Shown here piece by piece: positions 60,858 to 64,000 of a stretch of DNA of 64,000 nucleotides. How positions within the stretch are numbered: the first letter of the stretch is position 1; each line of letters starts with the position of its first letter. Source of the DNA: Martinezella tropici (GTDB taxonomy: Bacteria; Pseudomonadota; Alphaproteobacteria; Rhizobiales; Rhizobiaceae); contig NZ_VNIP01000010.1 of assembly GCF_008370325.1 (NCBI RefSeq), forward strand, positions 310,001-374,000, given 5' to 3'. The notes under the pieces were generated by a model, which saw only the letters and a program-made list of their open reading frames with translations, did not search any database and was not told where the DNA came from. The translations under genes were made by a program, and so were the position numbers.

Positions 60858-62105
60858 TCAAGACGGCTGCGGCACAGCCTGCCGCAGCCAGTCGCATTCC
60901 CGCAAGCCGGCACCGTTGAACGGGTCGACCAGCGTGCCGGAAACGATACCCGCCAGGATCTGCGGCGCGGGAGGCACCCTGGCGATGGTGGCAACCAGCC
61001 GGTCCCTGATCCAGGCCAGCGCCGCCGAATCCGATTGGTAGAAGGGTGTGAAGGCGGCCGAAAGCAGCTGGAACAGCCGCACATGCATCCGCCGCGCTCT
61101 CGCATAGGCGGCAAGAGCCGCCTCTATGGTTTCATATCCAGCAAGCGCATGCGCAAGCGCCGCGACATCGAGCAGAGCCATATTGGCACCCTGCCCGAGC
61201 TGCGGGCTGGTAGAATGCGCCGCGTCGCCGACGAAAACCGTTCGCCCGCTATAGGGCACTGTCATGGTGCGATGCGCGTAACGCGCCAAGGTCAACTGAT
61301 CCCAATCAGTGATCTGCTCCAGCAACGGCTCGCATTCCGGCCAATAGCCGCGGATCGTCTGTTTCCAGCGCTCAAGCCCATGTTTGCGCACCTCATCGGC
61401 ATCCGCAACTTTCAGGCTCCAGAACAAGGCCGCCTGCTTCTGCATATCCGGTCGTCTCCTGCCGATCGGCAAGACCCCGATCATCACACTCGCCTTGTCA
61501 TAGTGCTGCGTCAGCGCCGCCTGATCGACCAATCCGTCGGGACAGTCGAGCGTTGCCCAGAAAGCGCCGTAGGCGAGGTTGCGCGCACGCGGTGCGACGG
61601 GCGACGCCGTTACCAGTTCCGAGCGCGCACCGCTGGCGTCGATGACGAGATCATAAGGTCCGAGACGCTCACCGCCTTCGACGGAGAGAAAGCTTTCACC
61701 ACCCTCCTCCGTCACGCCGATGACCCGCTGACCGGTATGGATCGGATGTTGCCGCGCGGAAACCTCATCATAAAGCGTATCGAACAGGGCCGCACGATGA
61801 ACGCCAAGCCCATAGCGGCCGCCGGGCAGCGCATTATAGCGCACATCGAGAACGATGCGGCCACGGGTGGTTTCCGTGCCGAACAGCCGGTCGATGCGGT
61901 TGCCGGCGGCATGAATGGCCGGACCGAGCCCGAGCGATTCCAGCACGGTCAATCCGGTCGGCTGCAACATGAGCGCCGAGCCGACGGGGGCCGGTCTACC
62001 AAACCGTTCGATGATATCGGTCGTGTGGCCGGCACGGGAAAGAAAGAGAGAAGCGGCAAGCCCGGCAGGCCCGGCGCCGACGATGGCGATCTTCAACGGA
62101 TTCAC
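60858..62105 (-). CDS. FAD-dependent monooxygenase (PHBH/UbiH-like)
   Basis: A 415-aa group A flavin monooxygenase. The FAD motif is IAIVGAGPAGLAASLFLSRA (about 6-25). The second conserved block VIDASGARSELV is in the middle, and the third, VFVGDAAHSTSPQLGQGANM, near 290. It hydroxylates an aromatic or similar compound using NAD(P)H. It is 9 bases downstream of the HxlR gene stop on the same strand, so it may be under HxlR control, but its substrate is unknown. Confidence 0.92.
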   Translation of the reverse strand: MNPLKIAIVGAGPAGLAASLFLSRAGHTTDIIERFGRPAPVGSALMLQPTGLTVLESLGLGPAIHAAGNRIDRLFGTETTRGRIVLDVRYNALPGGRYGLGVHRAALFDTLYDEVSARQHPIHTGQRVIGVTEEGGESFLSVEGGERLGPYDLVIDASGARSELVTASPVAPRARNLAYGAFWATLDCPDGLVDQAALTQHYDKASVMIGVLPIGRRRPDMQKQAALFWSLKVADADEVRKHGLERWKQTIRGYWPECEPLLEQITDWDQLTLARYAHRTMTVPYSGRTVFVGDAAHSTSPQLGQGANMALLDVAALAHALAGYETIEAALAAYARARRMHVRLFQLLSAAFTPFYQSDSAALAWIRDRLVATIARVPPAPQILAGIVSGTLVDPFNGAGLRECDWLRQAVPQPS

Positions 62106-62114
62106 TGTTAAGGC

Positions 62115-62534
62115 TCAGTCCGGCGATTGATCGAAACGGGCTCTTGCGGCCTTGACGGCCTCATGATTGGCCTCGGCCCAATTCAAAAGCTGCGCCAGCG
62201 GTTCGTATAGTGAATAGCCGAGATTCGTCATGCGATATTCGACGCTTGGCGGCTTCGTGGGAAAGACCTCACGGTCGACATAGCCGTCGCGCTGAAGGTC
62301 GCGCAGCGTTTGTGTCAGCATGCGTTGGGAGATATCGGGCACCAGACGGCGCAACTCGCCAAAACGGTACGGCCGTTTTGCCAGTGTTTCCAGCAGCAGC
62401 ACCGACCACTTTCCACCGATCTGCGAGATCAGGTCACGCACCGGACAATTGCTGAAATCGAGATTGCTGAGATCGACGTCGCGTAACGGTGGATCTATGC
62501 TATCACGCAGATTGACGACGGTGCTGGCGACCAT
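62115..62534 (-). CDS. HxlR-family regulator (QorR/YtfH-like)
   Basis: A 139-aa winged-helix regulator from ATG 62534, with AAAGGGAA before it; a 20-codon extension is unsupported. HxlR core: FSNCPVRDLISQIGGKWSVL, then ELRRLVPDISQRMLTQTLRD. The conserved Cys (FSNCPV) is the redox-sensing position in relatives such as QorR. It is divergent from an SDR/quinone reductase-like gene, the same arrangement as ytfH-ytfG in E. coli. Confidence 0.92.
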   Translation of the reverse strand: MVASTVVNLRDSIDPPLRDVDLSNLDFSNCPVRDLISQIGGKWSVLLLETLAKRPYRFGELRRLVPDISQRMLTQTLRDLQRDGYVDREVFPTKPPSVEYRMTNLGYSLYEPLAQLLNWAEANHEAVKAARARFDQSPD

Positions 62535-62544
62535 GCCGGTTCCC

Positions 62545-62566
62545 TTTTGGTAACTTGGAGCCAAAA
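62545..62566. promoter_or_regulatory. Inverted repeat in the HxlR/SDR divergent promoter
   Basis: TTTTGG (62545-62550) / CCAAAA (62561-62566), 10-base centre, 11 bases upstream of the HxlR start. A candidate operator for the HxlR dimer. Confidence 0.5.
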
Positions 62567-62672
62567 AACTGCCTCCTTTACACCGCGAAGTCAATTCCTA
62601 TTCTAGTGCTAGTCTCTTTTTGAGAGCGACAAGACCCCCGCGAATTTGCGGCGGTCAAACAAGGGAAAAAAC

Positions 62673-63560
62673 ATGAGCAGCACTCTTCTCGTCACCGGCG
62701 CCGCCGGTCAGCTTGGCCAGCGCGTCATTCATCACCTGTTGGAGACATACAAGGTCGCTCCAGGCCGCATCATCGCCGCCACGCGCAGCCCGGAGAAGCT
62801 TGCCGATCTCGCCGCCAAGGGCGTCATCACCCGCAAGGCCGATTTCGACGATGCCGCCACCCTGGCCGCTGCTTTCGCCGGCGTCGATCGCCTGCTGATC
62901 ATCAGCACCGACGCGCTCGCCGTACCGGGCCTGCGCCTGAAGCAGCACACGGCTGCTGTCGAAGCCGCGAAGAAGGCCGGCGTCAAGCATATTCTCTACA
63001 CCTCCATGCCGGCCCCGGAAGGTTCGCTCGTCAGCTTCGCGCCAGATCATCTCGGCACGGAAAACGCCATCAAGGCAAGCGGCGTCGGCTACACGATCCT
63101 GCGCGACGCGTGGTATTTCGACAACTACCTGATGGGCCTGCCGCACAGCCTCGAAACCGGCAAATGGTACACGGCAACCGGCGGCGGCCGCGTCAGCAAC
63201 ATCAGCCGCGAAGATTGCGCACTCGCCATCGCCTCTGCCTTGGCTTCCGACACGACTGACAGCGCCACCTACACACTGACGGGCTCGACCGCCGTCACCA
63301 TCGAGGACGTAGCAAGCGTCGTCAGCAAGATCACCGATCGTCCGCTTCAGGTCGTGCAGGTCAATGACGAACAGTTCGCCGCAGGCCTTGCCGGCGCCGG
63401 CCTGCCGCCCTTCGTGGTCGACATGCTCGTCTCAGCCGACGCCAACACCCGCGCCGGCAAATTCGACATCCTCACCAACGATTTCAACAAGCTGACCGGC
63501 AAGGAGCCGCAGACGCTGCGGAGCTTCTTCGAGGAGCATAAGGCCGCGTTGGCCGGCTGA
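62673..63560 (+). CDS. NmrA/SDR-type NAD(P)H quinone oxidoreductase (YtfG-like)
   Basis: A 295-aa protein from ATG 62673 with AAGGGA before it. An atypical SDR: N-terminal LLVTGAAGQLGQRVIHHLLE (NAD(P) site), IIAATRSPEKLADLAAKGV, DRLLIISTDALAVPGLRLKQ and the YTSMPAPEGS region. It is the QOR2/YtfG type, which reduces quinones and protects from oxidative stress, and is divergent from an HxlR-type regulator as in E. coli. Confidence 0.9.
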   Translation: MSSTLLVTGAAGQLGQRVIHHLLETYKVAPGRIIAATRSPEKLADLAAKGVITRKADFDDAATLAAAFAGVDRLLIISTDALAVPGLRLKQHTAAVEAAKKAGVKHILYTSMPAPEGSLVSFAPDHLGTENAIKASGVGYTILRDAWYFDNYLMGLPHSLETGKWYTATGGGRVSNISREDCALAIASALASDTTDSATYTLTGSTAVTIEDVASVVSKITDRPLQVVQVNDEQFAAGLAGAGLPPFVVDMLVSADANTRAGKFDILTNDFNKLTGKEPQTLRSFFEEHKAALAG

Positions 63561-63608
63561 GTTATGGAAGAGGTCAGGTGAGGCTTCGTTCGCCGCACTC
63601 TTGTGCCT

Positions 63609-63650
63609 AGCCCCTCACCCTAGCCCTCTCCCCGCAAGCGGGGCGAGGGA
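63609..63650. repeat. Rhizobial-type GC-rich palindromic repeat, copy 1
   Basis: CCCCTCACCCTAGCCCTCTC followed by the hairpin CCCCGCAAGCGGGG. It matches the reverse complement of the copy at 63711-63756. Confidence 0.75.
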
Positions 63651-63710
63651 GTTTTCATGCCTCACGCATGAACTCCAATCGAATGAGATAAGCACCGTTT
63701 GCGCGCTGTC

Positions 63711-63756
63711 GTCCCTTCTCCCCGCAAGCGGGGAGAAGGCTAGGATGAGGGGCCGG
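63711..63756. repeat. Rhizobial-type GC-rich palindromic repeat, copy 2 (inverted)
   Basis: CTTCTCCCCGCAAGCGGGGA followed by GAAGGCTAGGATGAGGGG, the inverse of the copy at 63609-63650 with a few changes. The two copies flank about 60 bases and could form a long hairpin in the transcript between the SDR gene and pdxJ. Confidence 0.75.
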
Positions 63757-63808
63757 GCACTATGGCGCGTCAGTGACGCCCTCGCCCGACCAGCCAAGCC
63801 TATTCCTA

Positions 63809-64000
63809 TCAAACCGTCTGACCACAAGCCCGGCGGAAGCGGCGCACCGTTTCGGCCATGCCGTATTCCAGCGCATCCGCCGTCAGCCCATGGCCGATCG
63901 AGGTTTCGGCGAGCTTCGGAATGCGCTTGAGGAGATCAGGCAGGTTGGCGACCGTCAGGTCATGACCGGCATTGACGTCAAGGCCGTTGGCGAAGGCGGC
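63809..64000 (-). CDS. pdxJ: Pyridoxine 5'-phosphate synthase, C-terminal part (cut by window end)
   Basis: The last 63 codons of an ORF running off the right edge on the minus strand. It reads GLDVNAGHDLTVANLPDLL and then IPKLAETSIGHGLTADALEY and GMAETVRRFRRACGQTV, which is the C-terminus of PdxJ (phosphate-binding SIGH motif and terminal helix). PdxJ condenses deoxyxylulose phosphate with aminoacetone phosphate to form pyridoxine phosphate. It converges on the repeats after the SDR gene. The partial length prevents any statement on the rest. Confidence 0.9.
   Translation of the reverse strand, partial: AAFANGLDVNAGHDLTVANLPDLLKRIPKLAETSIGHGLTADALEYGMAETVRRFRRACGQTV

Overview
The window reads as the chromosome of a rhizobial alphaproteobacterium (Rhizobium/Agrobacterium group, Hyphomicrobiales). 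This rests on codons strongly biased to G/C at third positions, family content (DUF1127 protein, PleD-like regulators, RirA/IscR-type Rrf2 regulator, class I KARI, entericidin, GlxA-type AraC regulator, Zn ADH next to an AraC_N regulator) and two kinds of dispersed palindromic intergenic repeat of the sort seen in rhizobia. No rRNA, CRISPR array, prophage or insertion sequence was seen. There is one tRNA (Lys, CTT). The genes at both window edges are cut (a ClC channel on the left, pdxJ on the right).

Layout. 1-3.3 kb: ClC channel and cobQ. 3.2-4.4 kb: one 47-codon gene and a hairpin-rich gap. 4.4-8.8 kb: betaine/proline-type ABC transporter (binding protein, permease, ATPase) and a betaine-homocysteine methyltransferase-like gene. 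8.9-13.0 kb: leftward surface-glycan genes (glf, two glycosyltransferase-like proteins, a secreted phosphodiester glycosidase). 13.0-22.9 kb: a corrinoid-dependent methyl-transfer island made of a 4Fe-4S protein and a non-pyrrolysine MttB-family methyltransferase leftward and, divergently, a corrinoid protein, DUF1638 protein, 'virulence factor' family protein, MTHFR C-terminal-domain protein, MTHFR, methyl-THF:corrinoid methyltransferase, an unknown 117-aa protein and a RACo-like corrinoid activase. 23-26 kb: LysR and GlxA/GbdR-like regulators, an 81-aa unknown and a DUF1127 protein. 26-31 kb: two PleD-like response regulators and a MscS channel. 31-37 kb: two related FAD/NAD(P)-binding proteins around an SfnB-like flavoprotein and an Rrf2 regulator. 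37-38.5 kb: three small proteins and tRNA-Lys. 38.6-46.3 kb: PhzF, NUDIX-like, endonuclease-family, 2OG-Fe(II) dioxygenase and a COG1840-type ABC transporter. 46.5-64 kb: metabolic and regulatory gene pairs (aldo-keto reductase, aminotransferase, VapBC, methyltransferase, ilvC with TetR, AraC with ADH, NDH-2, Lrp with Asp/Glu racemase, MarR-GNAT, GNAT, TetR with MFS, FAD monooxygenase, HxlR with SDR) and the pdxJ end.

How it fits together. The transporter would import quaternary amines. The MttB-like enzyme would move a methyl group onto the corrinoid protein, and the MtvA-like enzyme would pass it to tetrahydrofolate. The MTHFR pair would oxidise methyl-THF into the folate pool, and the RACo-like protein would re-reduce inactivated corrinoid. 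The BMT-like enzyme would use a betaine methyl for methionine, and cobQ belongs to B12 synthesis. The most unusual thing I saw is that four proteins of this pathway carry Arg/Gly- or Arg-rich disordered tails while the corrinoid protein has a very acidic N-terminus, which suggests an electrostatically assembled methyl-transfer complex.
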